A stretch of 64,000 nt of DNA from Acidobacteriaceae bacterium (GTDB lineage: Bacteria > Acidobacteriota > Terriglobia > Bryobacterales > Bryobacteraceae): the NCBI GenBank assembly GCA_019240475.1, contig JAFAYI010000029.1, positions 248,001-312,000 of the forward strand. The letters run 5' to 3'. Shown here piece by piece: positions 42,201 through 52,570 of the stretch; the first letter of the stretch is position 1; every line of letters begins with the position of its first letter. The translations under genes were made by a program, and so were the position numbers. The notes below the pieces were generated by a model that worked only from the letters and a program-made list of their open reading frames with translations, ran no database searches and had not been told where the DNA came from.

Positions 42201-43278
42201 TCATCGCCGCCGGTCGGCTTCTTCTGTCGTCAGACCGCGCGTCACCAGAAACACGTCGTAGCATCGCCGGTCGCGCTGCGCGTCCGCATCGTCGATGCCC
42301 GACACATAACGGAACTGATTGCCGAATTCGTCTACCCGGCGGGATTCGTGAAATCGCAGCGATATCTTCTCGACGCCCAGCTCTTCGAGCGTATGCAACT
42401 CGCCTGCCTGAGCGACGCCGTCTTGATTCGCATCCTGCCACAGCCGCAGCTTCGTCCACACGGCAGGGCAGTTTTGCGCGTCCAGATGGTCCACTGCCCC
42501 GCAGCCCGACTGTTCGGCCCAGTAGGCCAGCGCGCGATAGCCGTTCGGGTCGCCGCTCTTTGGCTGGGGGCTCAAGTTGCCGAACAGATTGGCGGCAAGC
42601 GATGTCACCGAGCCGTCAGGGTTCGGCCGCACCAGCCACGCATTATGAAAGCCCGGATCGGTCCAGCTCATTTGCACTAATGGATCGCCCTGCCGTTCTC
42701 GGAAGTTTACGCCTTTGGCCGCGCTGGTGAGATGGAAGCCTTCGCCAAGAGCATCGATGACGATGGGGCTGGGCGGACTGCAAACGCCGTCCGGGTTGTT
42801 ACCGGTACCCTCGCCCGAAATGCATTGGGGACATTTCGGATAAAGAACGTTCTGTGGCGGCGACGGAACCTGGGCGTAGCTCCCAGCTGCGCAGCCCCAC
42901 GGGCCGATTACTGGACTGCCTCCAGTCGGCGTACTTCCCACTTGCTCGTAGATGAGCCAGCCGGTGTTGCCTGCATTCGCATTTTGTTGAGGCGAAAAGG
43001 AAGGCGAAGTCGGCCGCCCATCAGAAATTGTGCAGTATTCGAAAGCGCCGTTGCAGTAGCCGGTTCCGCTGGCGGTGAGTTGACCGCTGTTAACCTCGAC
43101 GTTGTTACAGTCGTAGACCTGTCCAAGGCTGGGCGACGGACTGCTGCACGCCGAATGGATTGGCATAACAACCCGGTAAGTTCGAGGGCGAATAGACCGG
43201 GGCGTTGAATCGAAGTGCTCCGCCAGTCTGGGCGAATCCGGCACACGATGCAAGTAGAGCTAGGACAGCGATTCTCAT
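42201..43278 (-). pseudogene. Secreted Cys-rich protein with calcium-loop motif, frameshifted near its start
   Basis: The main frame runs from about 43170 to 42201. It is rich in Pro, Gly, Ser and Cys and ends in a domain with a dockerin/EF-hand-like loop (LWQDANQDGVAQAGELHTLE). That pattern follows large secreted proteins with SPIVIDALGEGFHLT-type segments. This frame has no signal peptide. A different frame opening with ATG 43278 gives MRIAVLALLASCAGFAQTGG, a clean signal peptide, and continues about 57 codons to a stop near 43100. Its ATG overlaps the stop of the upstream gene (ATGA), supporting it as the real start. A one-base indel between about 43100 and 43170 would join the two. It may be a decayed gene or a sequence error. 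Confidence 0.6.
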
Positions 43279-43952
43279 TGCCTCACCGCTCGCGACTCAG
43301 ACTCTAAGAACGCGGCTCGTTCATCGAGTTCCGCTACGATACCACCCCATTCGTCCGCTGCCGGAATCGCGATCGATGGAACCTGCTGCTTCTTATCGAA
43401 CAGTCGGCCGGCCGTTTCGCCCGAAAGATTCAGCCGCTTGGCAAGGACGCTCAGGCCGATACCATGTGGCGCATCACGAAGCTTGAGAAGCGCAGCCTCG
43501 AACCCTTCACTCGTCGCCGGGTAGGGCGTGAGTAGCGCGACTGCTGCCCTCGCCTCCTTTGCATCGTTAGCACGGCCGATGAAAACGCTTTTGGCCCGAT
43601 CACCTTCGAAAGTGCAATCCGCGTAGACCACATCGACGACCGTTGCCCGGGCCGAGACCGCGTCGGGCAATGGCACGGCCCGGACCGGAAACTCCGCGAT
43701 CTCCCCAGGTTGAATCTCCCGCCAGGAAGACGCCGGGGCGGGCCCGTAAGTTAGAAGGTCCACGCCAACGCTGTCGTTATGCCCATCAATCGGCTTCCCT
43801 GCTGCGTCGAACTGCATGATAACAAGGTCATAGGCGGTGACGACCTTTGAGGATTGATTTTGGACTTCAATGGCTAAGTTGTGCGATTCCAGGTTGAGGG
43901 TGGCAGTCAGGACCTTAAGATGGGTTTGTGCGACCGCCACCGAACCGAGCAA
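43275..43952 (-). CDS. Secreted protein of unknown function
   Basis: A beta-rich protein with an N-terminal region like a small transglutaminase or Ig-like domain (LESHNLAIEVQNQSSKVVTA, then YDLVIMQFDAAGKPI) and a helical C-terminal half. I cannot assign a family. The only standard start in frame is TTG 43952, which leaves just LGSVAVAQ of a signal peptide. Reading upstream to a CTG at 43985 gives SQFRIVPLAALLGSVAVAQT, a complete signal peptide, with GGAGGGG about six bases before the CTG. The true start is therefore uncertain. The stop overlaps the ATG of the next gene. Confidence 0.6.
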   Translation of the reverse strand: MLGSVAVAQTHLKVLTATLNLESHNLAIEVQNQSSKVVTAYDLVIMQFDAAGKPIDGHNDSVGVDLLTYGPAPASSWREIQPGEIAEFPVRAVPLPDAVSARATVVDVVYADCTFEGDRAKSVFIGRANDAKEARAAVALLTPYPATSEGFEAALLKLRDAPHGIGLSVLAKRLNLSGETAGRLFDKKQQVPSIAIPAADEWGGIVAELDERAAFLESESRAVRQ

Positions 43953-44127
43953 CGCGGCAAGAGGAACAATGCGGAACTGTGACAGAAAGCGCCCCTCCGA
44001 TGGGCAGAGTTCGAGCTTATCCGCAAAGACGCATCTTTGTCCATAGTACGAAAGTAACGAAAAGTACCTAGACGATAGGAAAAAACCTACAGCGACTCGT
44101 TTAACAACCGGGGCAGCCCGTCAATCA

Positions 44128-44595
44128 TTACTGCCGATCCTGCGCTCGCGTCAGGAGGTGTTTCAGATCCTCCTGGTCGCTGGCGCGACCGACAGCACGT
44201 TTATTCGTAATCAGATCGTCGAGCGAAAGGAACTGCGCCGAAGCGCCTAGAAACGTTCCGGTCGCTCGATTCGGCCACGCCTGTTCGAACTGTACGCCGT
44301 CGATCGAAGTCATGATGTCGATCCGAACTGGAGGAACACCAATCTGATACGTGAGTTGTGCTTCTGTGAACGTGCCCGGGCCGATCTGATCCCGCTCTAG
44401 AGGCGCGCCGAATTCTGCGAGGGCGGCGTAGACGCGGCGGCTGTTCTCCGCCGAGTTCCCGATCCATATATCGACATCTTTGGTGTAGCGCGGCTCCGTG
44501 TACTTCATCACGGCATAGCCGCCCACAATCAGGTATTCAACGCCGAACTTTTCGAAGCTCCGTAACAGATCTCTGAAATGACGGTTTTCTGCCAT
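44128..44595 (-). CDS. Nucleotidyltransferase (AbiEii/DUF6036-like)
   Basis: The 155-residue protein has the nucleotidyltransferase core VEYLIVGGYAVMKYTEPRYT followed by KDVDIWIG, with the G-G-x(7-9)-T-x-D-x-D metal-binding pattern intact, and later VRIDIMTSIDGV and LSLDDLITNKRAVGRASDQE (DLKHL). Such proteins occur as the enzyme half of toxin-antitoxin or abortive-infection modules and as stand-alone genes. It overlaps the small gene upstream by 59 bases, suggesting a coupled pair. Confidence 0.82.
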   Translation of the reverse strand: MAENRHFRDLLRSFEKFGVEYLIVGGYAVMKYTEPRYTKDVDIWIGNSAENSRRVYAALAEFGAPLERDQIGPGTFTEAQLTYQIGVPPVRIDIMTSIDGVQFEQAWPNRATGTFLGASAQFLSLDDLITNKRAVGRASDQEDLKHLLTRAQDRQ

Positions 44596-44746
44596 GCTTC
44601 ACTTCTTCGGCCAGCTCCACCATTTCCCAGGCCGCTTGGAAGATCGCATCGTCGCCTTGTTCCTGCCAGAATTCGATATCGAATTCCCGACCAGGGTAGC
44701 CGCGAACCAATCGGGTCTTCCACTTTAGAGCCTGGGCATCGCTCAT
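44537..44746 (-). CDS. Small protein paired with the nucleotidyltransferase
   Basis: A 69-residue acidic-to-basic protein (ALKWKTRLVRGYPGREFDIE, FWQEQGDDAIFQAAWEMVEL, ending in a basic tail). Trp- and Glu-rich helices suggest a small helical partner. The long overlap with the nucleotidyltransferase and matching orientation make it a candidate antitoxin or cofactor, but no family could be named. It follows the S1/P1 nuclease gene by seven bases. Confidence 0.6.
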   Translation of the reverse strand: MSDAQALKWKTRLVRGYPGREFDIEFWQEQGDDAIFQAAWEMVELAEEVKHGRKPSFQRSVTELRKVRR

Positions 44747-44753
44747 ATGTCTC

Positions 44754-45638
44754 CTACAACGATTCGTTCAATAACCGCGCGAGGCGCAGCCCGCCCTTGA
44801 TCAACTGCTCGCGCACGACCGGCTTCATCTCGGAGACATAGGCGCCCGGGATTTCGAGCTTCAGAGTCCGGATCTCCTCTGGGGCTTCGGCGCAGCTTGC
44901 CGGAAATTCCACCGGCTCGACCGGAATGCGCAGCCGCCGGTAGATGTCCCGAATGGCGAGCTCGTGCGACTCCCAAACCCAGTCGTCCTCTTTTCCTTCG
45001 GAAAGCACGTGCTCGCGATGCGGGCCCATGTCCTCGATCGCGGCATCCAGCTCGTCGGCTAGCGCCTTGTCGCTCGCGTTGATCTCGTCGATAATCTCGC
45101 CGTCCCACAGCGCGTGCAGGTTCTTCGCCTTGCCCACCAGCGGGTCCAGCAGCTCGCAATTACCGCCCAGATCCGCGTCCGAGATCGTGTGCAGCGGCTG
45201 ATGAATGTCCCCCACCAGGTGCACCAGGTAGCGCAGCGCGTCGAGCTGGCTCCACTGAGTATTCGCCGGATGCGCCGGATGTCCGGCCAACTGCTCCGCA
45301 AAGAGCCGAATGCGGACCGGAGCGCAGTTGTCGTCCTTGCAGCGCCCCGGAATATCGGATTTATGATCCTGAATCGCGAGGTCGATGTAATGCCAGGACC
45401 CGGTCTTGGTCTCGTTCTTCGTCTCGTCGGCCCAAGTGGATGCCTTCGCCAGCGCCTCGGCAATGGCGTCCGGGGTGTCCGGGACGTCCAGAATGCGGGC
45501 CAGGCGGGTGCGGGCCGCCGATGTCAGATGCGCCGCCGCAATGCGCGCCACCACCTGGTGTCCCGTTTCCCACCACGGGTAGGCCGGCAAGGGCCAAAGA
45601 ATCGAAAGACTTAGGAGAACGCTGAGCAGCCGTCGCAT
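44754..45638 (-). CDS. Secreted S1/P1-type zinc nuclease
   Basis: The 294-residue protein has a signal peptide (about 1-22) cut just before WWETGHQVVARIAAAHL. In S1/P1 nucleases the mature N-terminal Trp itself binds zinc, and the early His is a second ligand. Later ligands are seen in TWADETKNETKTGSWHYIDL (Asp and His) and in LVHLVGDIHQPLHTISDADL (H-x3-D-x-H motif). The enzyme degrades single-stranded DNA or RNA and 3'-nucleotides outside the cell, probably for phosphate or nucleotide scavenging. It heads the short minus-strand run with the nucleotidyltransferase pair. Confidence 0.9.
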   Translation of the reverse strand: MRRLLSVLLSLSILWPLPAYPWWETGHQVVARIAAAHLTSAARTRLARILDVPDTPDAIAEALAKASTWADETKNETKTGSWHYIDLAIQDHKSDIPGRCKDDNCAPVRIRLFAEQLAGHPAHPANTQWSQLDALRYLVHLVGDIHQPLHTISDADLGGNCELLDPLVGKAKNLHALWDGEIIDEINASDKALADELDAAIEDMGPHREHVLSEGKEDDWVWESHELAIRDIYRRLRIPVEPVEFPASCAEAPEEIRTLKLEIPGAYVSEMKPVVREQLIKGGLRLARLLNESL

Positions 45639-45787
45639 ACGCTGAGAGCCTCGCTTCAGAGTAGCTCAGACGGGGTAGGAAAGCGAGGGAGTCCCAGATT
45701 GGGGGGCCAAATCTTAGTATCAGACACTCAGATTATTGCATCTTTGACGGCTCATCTGCTATCTTCTTAATTGAGGTTCCTCCATCC

Positions 45788-48427
45788 ATGGATTTCAATC
45801 GGCTGACCGAAAAGTCTCAAGAGGCGATTCGGCAGGCGCAAACCACGGCCGTCGAGCACGGCAATCAACAGGTCGATGTCGAACACCTGTTGCTTGCGCT
45901 TCTCGAACAGGAAGGCGGCTTGGCGCCTTCCATTCTTCTGCGGGCCGACGTTCCGCTCGAAGCGCTGCATAAGCGCCTGCTGCAGGAGATCGACAAGCTA
46001 CCGAAGGTGAGCGGCGCCGGCGTGCGCCCGGACCAGGTCTATATCACCAACCGCCTCTCGCAGCTTTTGAGCGCCGCCGAAGACCAGGCCAAGCGCTTGA
46101 AAGACGAATATGTTTCGATTGAGCACCTGCTGCTCGGAGCGGCCGAAGATCCGGGCGCGGCGGGCAGGCTGCTGCGCGAGTTCGGACTGACGCGCGACCG
46201 GCTGATGAAGGCGCTGGTCGAGGTGCGCGGCAACCAGCGCGTGACCACTCAGAATCCGGAAGCGACTTATGAAGCCCTTCAAAAATATGGCCGCGATCTC
46301 ACCGATATGGCTTCGAAGGGCAAGCTCGATCCGGTCATCGGCCGCGACGAAGAGATCCGGCGCGTGATCCAGGTGCTGTCGCGCCGCACGAAAAACAATC
46401 CGGTGCTGATCGGCGAGCCCGGCGTTGGCAAGACAGCCATTGTGGAAGGCCTTGCGCAACGCATCGTACGGGGCGATGTTCCCGAGGGGTTGAAGGACAA
46501 GCAAGTAGTCGCGTTGGATATGGGCGCGCTGATCGCCGGGGCGAAGTTCCGCGGCGAATTCGAAGAACGGCTGAAGGCGGTCCTGAAAGAGGTTCAATCG
46601 TCGGAAGGCCGCATCGTCCTATTTATAGACGAGCTGCACACGGTGGTGGGGGCCGGCAAGGCCGAGGGCGCCATGGACGCGGGCAATCTGCTCAAGCCCA
46701 TGCTCGCCCGTGGCGAGCTGCATTGCATCGGCGCAACCACGCTCGACGAATACCGCAAGCATATAGAAAAGGATGCGGCGCTCGAACGGCGCTTCCAGAC
46801 GGTCTACGTCGACCAGCCGAGCGTCGAGGATACCATCTCGATTCTGCGCGGCCTGCGCGAGCGCTATGAGCTGCATCACGGGGTCCGCATCAAGGATACA
46901 GCGCTGGTGGCCGCCTCCGTCATGTCGAACCGCTACATCACGGATCGCTTTCTGCCCGATAAAGCCATCGACCTGGTGGACGAAGCAGCGGCCAAGCTGC
47001 GGACCGAAATCGATTCGATGCCGAGCGAGCTGGATGAAATTTTGCGGCGCACCATGCAGCTTGAAATCGAGCGGGAGGCGCTCAAGAAGGAATCCGACGC
47101 CGTTTCGAAAGAGCGCCTGACGCGCATCGAAAAAGAATTGGCCGAACTCAAGACGCAGTCCACTGCTTTACAAGCGCAGTGGCAAACCGAGAAAGAAGGC
47201 GTGCAGCGCGTGCGCGCGCTACGCGAGCGGATCGAGCAGGTGAAAGTGGAGATCGCGCAGGCCGAACGCGCCTACGACCTAAACAAGGCAGCCGAGCTGA
47301 AGTACGGCCGGCTGACCGAACTCGAAGGCCAGTTGAACGCCGAACAGCAGCGCGTCTCGGGCAAGCAAGGGGCGGCGCGGCTTCTTAAGGAAGAGGTGGA
47401 TGAAGAAGACATCGCCGAAGTGGTGAGCCGCTGGACGGGCGTGCCGGTTTCGAAACTCCTCGAAGGCGAGATGAAGAAGCTTCTCGCGCTTGAAGACGAG
47501 CTGCACAAACGGGTGATCGGCCAGGACGAAGCTGTTCTAGCGGTGGCCGAAGCCGTCATTCGCGCTCGCTCGGGATTGAAAGATCCGCGCCGGCCGATCG
47601 GCAGCTTTATCTTCTTAGGTCCTACAGGTGTCGGCAAGACCGAACTGGCCCGCGCGCTGGCAGAGTTTCTATTCGACGACGAGCGCGCCATGATCCGCAT
47701 CGACATGTCCGAGTATCAGGAGAAGCATACGGTTTCGCGTCTGATCGGCGCGCCTCCCGGATATGTCGGCTACGACGAAGGCGGACAGTTGACCGAAGCG
47801 GTCCGCCGGCGTCCGTACTCGGTGGTGCTGTTCGACGAGATCGAGAAGGCGCATCACGATGTCTTCAACGCGCTGCTGCAGGTGCTGGACGACGGCCGTT
47901 TGACCGACGGCCAGGGCCGTACGGTGGATTTCAAGAACGTGATCGTCATTATGACGTCGAACGTTGGCAGTCATCGAATTCTCGAATACCGGGGCGCCTT
48001 CGAGGGCGAAGAATATCGCCGCATGAAGGACGCCGTTCTAGACGAGCTGCGCCGCTCGTTCCGGCCAGAATTTCTAAACCGGCTGGATGAGATCATCGTC
48101 TTCCATGCTTTGAGCGAAGAGCATTTGAAGGAGATCGTAGAGATTCAGCTCGAAACTTTGCGGGCGCGTTTGGAAGAACGGCATATCACTCTGCAACTCA
48201 CAGATGCGGCGCGGACCCGGCTTGTGCGAAGCGGGTACGATCCCAACTATGGCGCTCGCCCGCTCAAACGGGCGATCCAGCGGGAGATCGAAAATCCACT
48301 GGCGAGGAAAATCGTCGCAGGCGATGTCCATGAAGGTCAAACCGTTTGGATCGATGCAGATCCGAATGGCCCGGGCCTTGCATTCCGAGCCGAAGCCGGT
48401 CAGCAGGCCGAAGTCGCACTCGCCTGA
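45788..48427 (+). CDS. clpB: Disaggregase chaperone ClpB
   Basis: The 879-residue protein has all ClpB parts. The N domain carries two Clp_N repeats (about 1-145). NBD1 has Walker A GEPGVGKT (near 207-214) and Walker B VLFIDELH. The coiled-coil M domain (about 400-530), which marks ClpB against ClpA/ClpC, is present. NBD2 has Walker A GPTGVGKT (near 612-619), the pore loop GYVGYDEGG and Walker [12 protein letters not shown]. With DnaK it pulls proteins out of aggregates. The length is slightly above the usual 857-870. No CIRCE element or sigma-32-like box was found in the 149-base upstream gap. Confidence 0.96.
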   Translation: MDFNRLTEKSQEAIRQAQTTAVEHGNQQVDVEHLLLALLEQEGGLAPSILLRADVPLEALHKRLLQEIDKLPKVSGAGVRPDQVYITNRLSQLLSAAEDQAKRLKDEYVSIEHLLLGAAEDPGAAGRLLREFGLTRDRLMKALVEVRGNQRVTTQNPEATYEALQKYGRDLTDMASKGKLDPVIGRDEEIRRVIQVLSRRTKNNPVLIGEPGVGKTAIVEGLAQRIVRGDVPEGLKDKQVVALDMGALIAGAKFRGEFEERLKAVLKEVQSSEGRIVLFIDELHTVVGAGKAEGAMDAGNLLKPMLARGELHCIGATTLDEYRKHIEKDAALERRFQTVYVDQPSVEDTISILRGLRERYELHHGVRIKDTALVAASVMSNRYITDRFLPDKAIDLVDEAAAKLRTEIDSMPSELDEILRRTMQLEIEREALKKESDAVSKERLTRIEKELAELKTQSTALQAQWQTEKEGVQRVRALRERIEQVKVEIAQAERAYDLNKAAELKYGRLTELEGQLNAEQQRVSGKQGAARLLKEEVDEEDIAEVVSRWTGVPVSKLLEGEMKKLLALEDELHKRVIGQDEAVLAVAEAVIRARSGLKDPRRPIGSFIFLGPTGVGKTELARALAEFLFDDERAMIRIDMSEYQEKHTVSRLIGAPPGYVGYDEGGQLTEAVRRRPYSVVLFDEIEKAHHDVFNALLQVLDDGRLTDGQGRTVDFKNVIVIMTSNVGSHRILEYRGAFEGEEYRRMKDAVLDELRRSFRPEFLNRLDEIIVFHALSEEHLKEIVEIQLETLRARLEERHITLQLTDAARTRLVRSGYDPNYGARPLKRAIQREIENPLARKIVAGDVHEGQTVWIDADPNGPGLAFRAEAGQQAEVALA

Positions 48428-48532
48428 AGAAGAAGACCGCGTGTGAATCGAATACGAATTTATTACGTCCAATGTTAGGAAAGGCGGACCGCTTTGTCGG
48501 GTCCAGCCAGTAACGAAAGGATTTTTGAGGAC

Positions 48533-50071
48533 ATGTCTAATGTGGTCCAATTTCGCCGCACTACCGCGATTCTCACGCTGGTAGCAGCCTCCATCGGAGG
48601 CGGGCTCATCGCGGCGTTCGCCGTAATGAATCACTCGAGCGCGCCCGTCGCGGTTGTAGCCCGGGCCGATACCAATACCCAGCGGGTCAGCCAGTTGTCG
48701 AATTCGTTCGCCGACATTATTGAGAAAGCTTCGCCCGCGGTGGTTGAAATCAGTATGACCCGCGTCATCAAAGCCAGCGAGCAGCAGGGGAACAACCCGT
48801 TTCTTTCGGACCCCTTTTTCCGCCAGTTCTTTGGCGGCCAGGGCATGCGTCCCCGCGACCAGCGGGAAGAGGGCCTGGGCTCGGGCGTCATCATCAGCCC
48901 CTCCGGCTATATCGTCACCAACAACCACGTCGTCGATAAAGCCACCACGTTGAAGGTGACTTTGTCCGATGGCCGCGATTTCCCGGCCAAAGTCATCGGA
49001 ACGGATCCCCAGACCGATGTCGCCGTCGTGAAAATCAACGCGGGCGACCTGCCAACCCTGCCCTTCGCCAACTCCGACGGCGCGCGGGTCGGCGATCTTT
49101 GCTTCGCCATAGGCGATCCGTTCGGTCAAGCTCACACCGTCACCATGGGCATCGTCAGCGCCAAAGGCCGCAACCTGCGCGAGAGCCTGGGCCAAATCCA
49201 AGACTTCATCCAGACCGACGCCGCTATCAATCCCGGCAACTCCGGCGGCGCGTTGATTAACGCCCGCGGCGAAATGATCGGCATGAACACCATGATCCTC
49301 ACCGGCGGCGGCGCCAGCTTCGGCGGCGAGGCCGGCAACATCGGCATCGGATTCGCCGTTCCCTCTAACCTGACCAAGCAGGTCATGGATCAATTGATGA
49401 AGGGCGGCAAAGTGTCGCGCGGATACATCGGTGTCACGCTCGAAGCCGTTAATCCCGAGCTTGCGCAACAGTTCGGATTGAAAGACACGCATGCGGCCGT
49501 CATCACGCAAGTGGTTCCCGGCAAACCGGGCGATAAGGCTGGCTTGAAGGTCGGCGACGCCATCGTCGCCATCGACGGCCAGAAGGTCGAAGACTCCAAC
49601 GACCTCACGCTCAAGGTCACCGAGCACGCGCCCGGCAGCAGCGTGGCCCTCGAAGTGATCCGCAACGGCGAACCGGTGAAGGTGAACGTGACTCTCGGCC
49701 AGCGACCCAACGGCGCCGACTTTGGGCGCTCCAACGACCAGGACGACAACGCGAACGGCTCCGATAACGGCGGAGGCGGCAACGCCGGAAAGACCGCTTA
49801 CGGCCTGACCGTCGAAACGCTGACGCCCGACTTGGCTCAGCAGTTGCAGATGCCCGCCAACACTCACGGAGTTGTCATCGATAGCGTCGATCCCGACAGC
49901 CCGTCGGCCGACGTGCTCACGCGTGGCGACGTCATCATGGGGGTCAACCGCCGCCCGGTCAACAATCTGGCGGAGTTCCAGAGGTTGATGTCAGCGGCCA
50001 GCGGTAAGCCGGTGCTTGTCACTCTAAATCGCGGCGGCGCCGTAACGTTTGTCGTGATTCAGCCGAAGTAA
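48533..50071 (+). CDS. Periplasmic serine protease, HtrA/DegP family
   Basis: The 512-residue protein has an N-terminal membrane helix or uncleaved signal (about 10-30, AILTLVAASIGGGLIAAFAV). A trypsin-like domain follows with the catalytic triad His (NNHVVD), Asp (TDVAVVKI) and Ser (NPGNSGGAL). PDZ1 (about 295-390, GYIGVTLEAVNPELAQQFGL) and PDZ2 (about 415-505, GLTVETLTPDLAQQLQMPAN) follow. A Gly/Asn/Asp-rich linker joins the PDZ domains. It degrades or refolds damaged envelope proteins. ATG 48533 follows GAAAGGA and GAGG; TTG 48494 is the longer alternative. A strong terminator follows. Confidence 0.93.
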   Translation: MSNVVQFRRTTAILTLVAASIGGGLIAAFAVMNHSSAPVAVVARADTNTQRVSQLSNSFADIIEKASPAVVEISMTRVIKASEQQGNNPFLSDPFFRQFFGGQGMRPRDQREEGLGSGVIISPSGYIVTNNHVVDKATTLKVTLSDGRDFPAKVIGTDPQTDVAVVKINAGDLPTLPFANSDGARVGDLCFAIGDPFGQAHTVTMGIVSAKGRNLRESLGQIQDFIQTDAAINPGNSGGALINARGEMIGMNTMILTGGGASFGGEAGNIGIGFAVPSNLTKQVMDQLMKGGKVSRGYIGVTLEAVNPELAQQFGLKDTHAAVITQVVPGKPGDKAGLKVGDAIVAIDGQKVEDSNDLTLKVTEHAPGSSVALEVIRNGEPVKVNVTLGQRPNGADFGRSNDQDDNANGSDNGGGGNAGKTAYGLTVETLTPDLAQQLQMPANTHGVVIDSVDPDSPSADVLTRGDVIMGVNRRPVNNLAEFQRLMSAASGKPVLVTLNRGGAVTFVVIQPK

Positions 50072-50090
50072 GTCTTAGGCAGGCTAACGA

Positions 50091-50125
50091 GCCCGGAGCG
50101 GGTCAGCACTTGCTCCGGGCTTTTT
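50091..50125 (+). terminator. Rho-independent terminator after the htrA-like gene
   Basis: GCCCGGAGC (50091-50099) pairs perfectly with GCTCCGGGC (50112-50120) around a 12-base loop, followed at once by TTTTT (50121-50125). It lies 20 bases after the stop codon and separates the protease gene from lon. Confidence 0.9.
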
Positions 50126-50218
50126 CGTCTCCGGAGATAGTTGAGTCTGTTGTGCGCAGCCAATCGCACCCTTTACCGCTCATGAGCATCGAAGAAATAG
50201 GAAAGAGTAGGAAACCCC

Positions 50219-52570
50219 ATGGGGAATAATGATTTTCAAGTACTCCCGGCGCTGCCGCTGAAGAACACCATCCTGTTCCCAGGCCTATTGCTGCCGCTCT
50301 CGGTTGGCCGGGACAACTCCCTGCGCGCCGTCCAGGCTGCGCTCAATACCGAAGGCAAGGAGATCCTTCTGATCGCCCAGCGCGATGCTCAGACCGAATC
50401 GCCGCAGGCGGATGACTTATACACCATCGGAACCAAGGCCGTCATTCGGAAGTCGTCCAAACCCAGTGAGAGCATGATGGAGATTCTTGTTCTGGGTTTG
50501 GAGCGCGTAGTCGTGATGAAGCTCGAAACCACGGAACCTCATCTCACCGCGAAGTTCCGGGTGCTTCCCCTGCCCGAGGATGGGGGTTCGGAAGTCGAGG
50601 CGCTTTCAGGCGCGATGTTGGAGTTGGCCTCCAAGGCGATTGCGCTTTCGCAGCCGCAATCCGCCGCCGAGTTGACGCGGATGCTCGCGGGCAACGAAGA
50701 TCCACTGCGCCTGGCCTATCTGCTGGCGAGCATCTTCAGTCTCGACCTGGCGCGCGAACAGAAACTGCTCGAAGCCGAAACTCGCGTGGACGCGCTGCGC
50801 CTGATGCATTCGTATCTGGCTCACGAGCTCCAGGTGCTGGAGCTACGCCAGAAGATCGCCTCCACCGCCCGCGACGAGATGTCGAAAGAGCAGCGCGAGT
50901 ATCTGCTGCGCCAGCAGTTGCGCGCGATACAGCAGGAACTCGGCGAAAAGGATGCCGACAAGGCCGAAGTCGACATGCTGCGCGAGCGCTTCGAAAAGGC
51001 GAACCTGCCGGAGGAAGCGAAGAAAGAAATCGAGCGCGAGCTGGCGCGCCTGGAGCGTCTGCCGGCCGGAGCGCCCGACTATCACGTCACGCGCACCTAC
51101 TTGGAATTCGTTCTCGATCTTCCCTGGAACCAGACCACGGAAGACAATCTCGACATCGCGCACGCCCGCAAGGTGCTCGATGAAGATCACTTTGGATTGA
51201 AGGAAGTGAAGGAGCGCATTCTGGAGCACTTGAGCGTGCTCAAGCGCAACCCGGAAGCTAAGGCGCCCATTCTGTGCTTCGTCGGCGCTCCGGGCGTTGG
51301 CAAGACATCGCTCGGCCAGTCCATCGCTCGCGCGCTCGGCCGCAAGTTCGAGCGCTTCAGCCTGGGCGGCATGCACGATGAGGCCGAGCTACGCGGCCAC
51401 CGGCGCACGTACATCGGCGCCATGGCGGGACGGCTGCTGCAAGCCATGCGGCGCGCCGGCGCGTTGAACCCGGTGCTGTTGCTGGATGAAGTGGATAAGC
51501 TCGGCCGCGACTTCCGCGGCGATCCAGCGGCGGCCCTGCTCGAAGTCCTCGACCCGGAGCAGAACAAGACGTTCCGCGACAACTATCTCGATCTCGCGTT
51601 CGATTTGTCGAAGGTGCTTTTCATCACCACCGCCAATTCGCTCGACACGATTCCGCAAGCGCTGCTCGACCGCATGGAGATTCTGCGGCTCTCGGGCTAC
51701 AGCGAAGAAGAAAAGCAGCAGATTGCGCGGCGCTACCTGATTCCGAAACAACTCAAGGCCACCGGCTTGACGGGAGACCAGATCGAATTCACCGACGAGG
51801 GTCTGAAAGCGATCATTCGCGGCTACACGCGCGAGGCGGGATTGCGGCGGCTGGAACGCGCGATCGCGCGCGTCACGCGGAAGGTGACACTGCGCTTCGC
51901 AGAAGGCGGCGAGGAGAAGATTCTGGTCACGCCGGAGCTTCTCGGGGACCTGCTTGGGCCGGAGATGTTCCTGCCGGAAGAGATGCGCAAGAACATGCTG
52001 CCTGGAGTGGTCACAGGTTTGGCCTGGACCGAGACCGGCGGAGATGTTCTCTACATCGAAAGCACGCTGCTGCCGAACGGCAAGGGCCTGACTCTCACGG
52101 GGCAGCTCGGCGAGGTCATGCAGGAGTCGGCAAAGATTGCTCAAAGCTACGTCTGGGCGCACGCCGCGGAGTTGGGCGTCGATCCCGAGCTCATCAAGAA
52201 CAGCGGCGTTCACGTGCACGTTCCGGCCGGCGCCATTCCGAAGGACGGCCCGTCGGCGGGCGTCACCATGACCAGCGCGATGGCTTCGCTCTACGCGAAT
52301 CTGCCCGCGCGCAGCGACATCGCCATGACGGGCGAAGTGACCCTCGCCGGCCTGGTGCTGCCCATCGGCGGCGTCAAGGAAAAGGTTCTGGCCGCTCGCC
52401 GCGCCGGCATCAAGCAGGTGATCCTGCCCTACGGCAATAAGAAGGATCTGCGCGAAATCCCGGATCACGTCCGGCAGGAGATGCAGTTCCACTTCGTCGA
52501 TCGCGTCGAGGAAGTCCTCTCGATCGTGATCCCCAACATCAACGTGCGGCCGTTGGCTCTAGCGAGCTGA
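50219..52570 (+). CDS. lon: ATP-dependent protease Lon
   Basis: The 783-residue length fits bacterial Lon (LonA). The N-terminal LON substrate domain is at about 8-200 ([20 protein letters not shown]), followed by a coiled coil. The AAA+ module has Walker A GAPGVGKT (near 354-361) and Walker [13 protein letters not shown]. The protease domain has the catalytic Ser in [10 protein letters not shown] and Lys in [13 protein letters not shown]. It degrades misfolded and regulatory proteins in the cytoplasm. Its 3' end overlaps the convergent NACHT gene by 32 bases. Confidence 0.97.
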   Translation: MGNNDFQVLPALPLKNTILFPGLLLPLSVGRDNSLRAVQAALNTEGKEILLIAQRDAQTESPQADDLYTIGTKAVIRKSSKPSESMMEILVLGLERVVVMKLETTEPHLTAKFRVLPLPEDGGSEVEALSGAMLELASKAIALSQPQSAAELTRMLAGNEDPLRLAYLLASIFSLDLAREQKLLEAETRVDALRLMHSYLAHELQVLELRQKIASTARDEMSKEQREYLLRQQLRAIQQELGEKDADKAEVDMLRERFEKANLPEEAKKEIERELARLERLPAGAPDYHVTRTYLEFVLDLPWNQTTEDNLDIAHARKVLDEDHFGLKEVKERILEHLSVLKRNPEAKAPILCFVGAPGVGKTSLGQSIARALGRKFERFSLGGMHDEAELRGHRRTYIGAMAGRLLQAMRRAGALNPVLLLDEVDKLGRDFRGDPAAALLEVLDPEQNKTFRDNYLDLAFDLSKVLFITTANSLDTIPQALLDRMEILRLSGYSEEEKQQIARRYLIPKQLKATGLTGDQIEFTDEGLKAIIRGYTREAGLRRLERAIARVTRKVTLRFAEGGEEKILVTPELLGDLLGPEMFLPEEMRKNMLPGVVTGLAWTETGGDVLYIESTLLPNGKGLTLTGQLGEVMQESAKIAQSYVWAHAAELGVDPELIKNSGVHVHVPAGAIPKDGPSAGVTMTSAMASLYANLPARSDIAMTGEVTLAGLVLPIGGVKEKVLAARRAGIKQVILPYGNKKDLREIPDHVRQEMQFHFVDRVEEVLSIVIPNINVRPLALAS

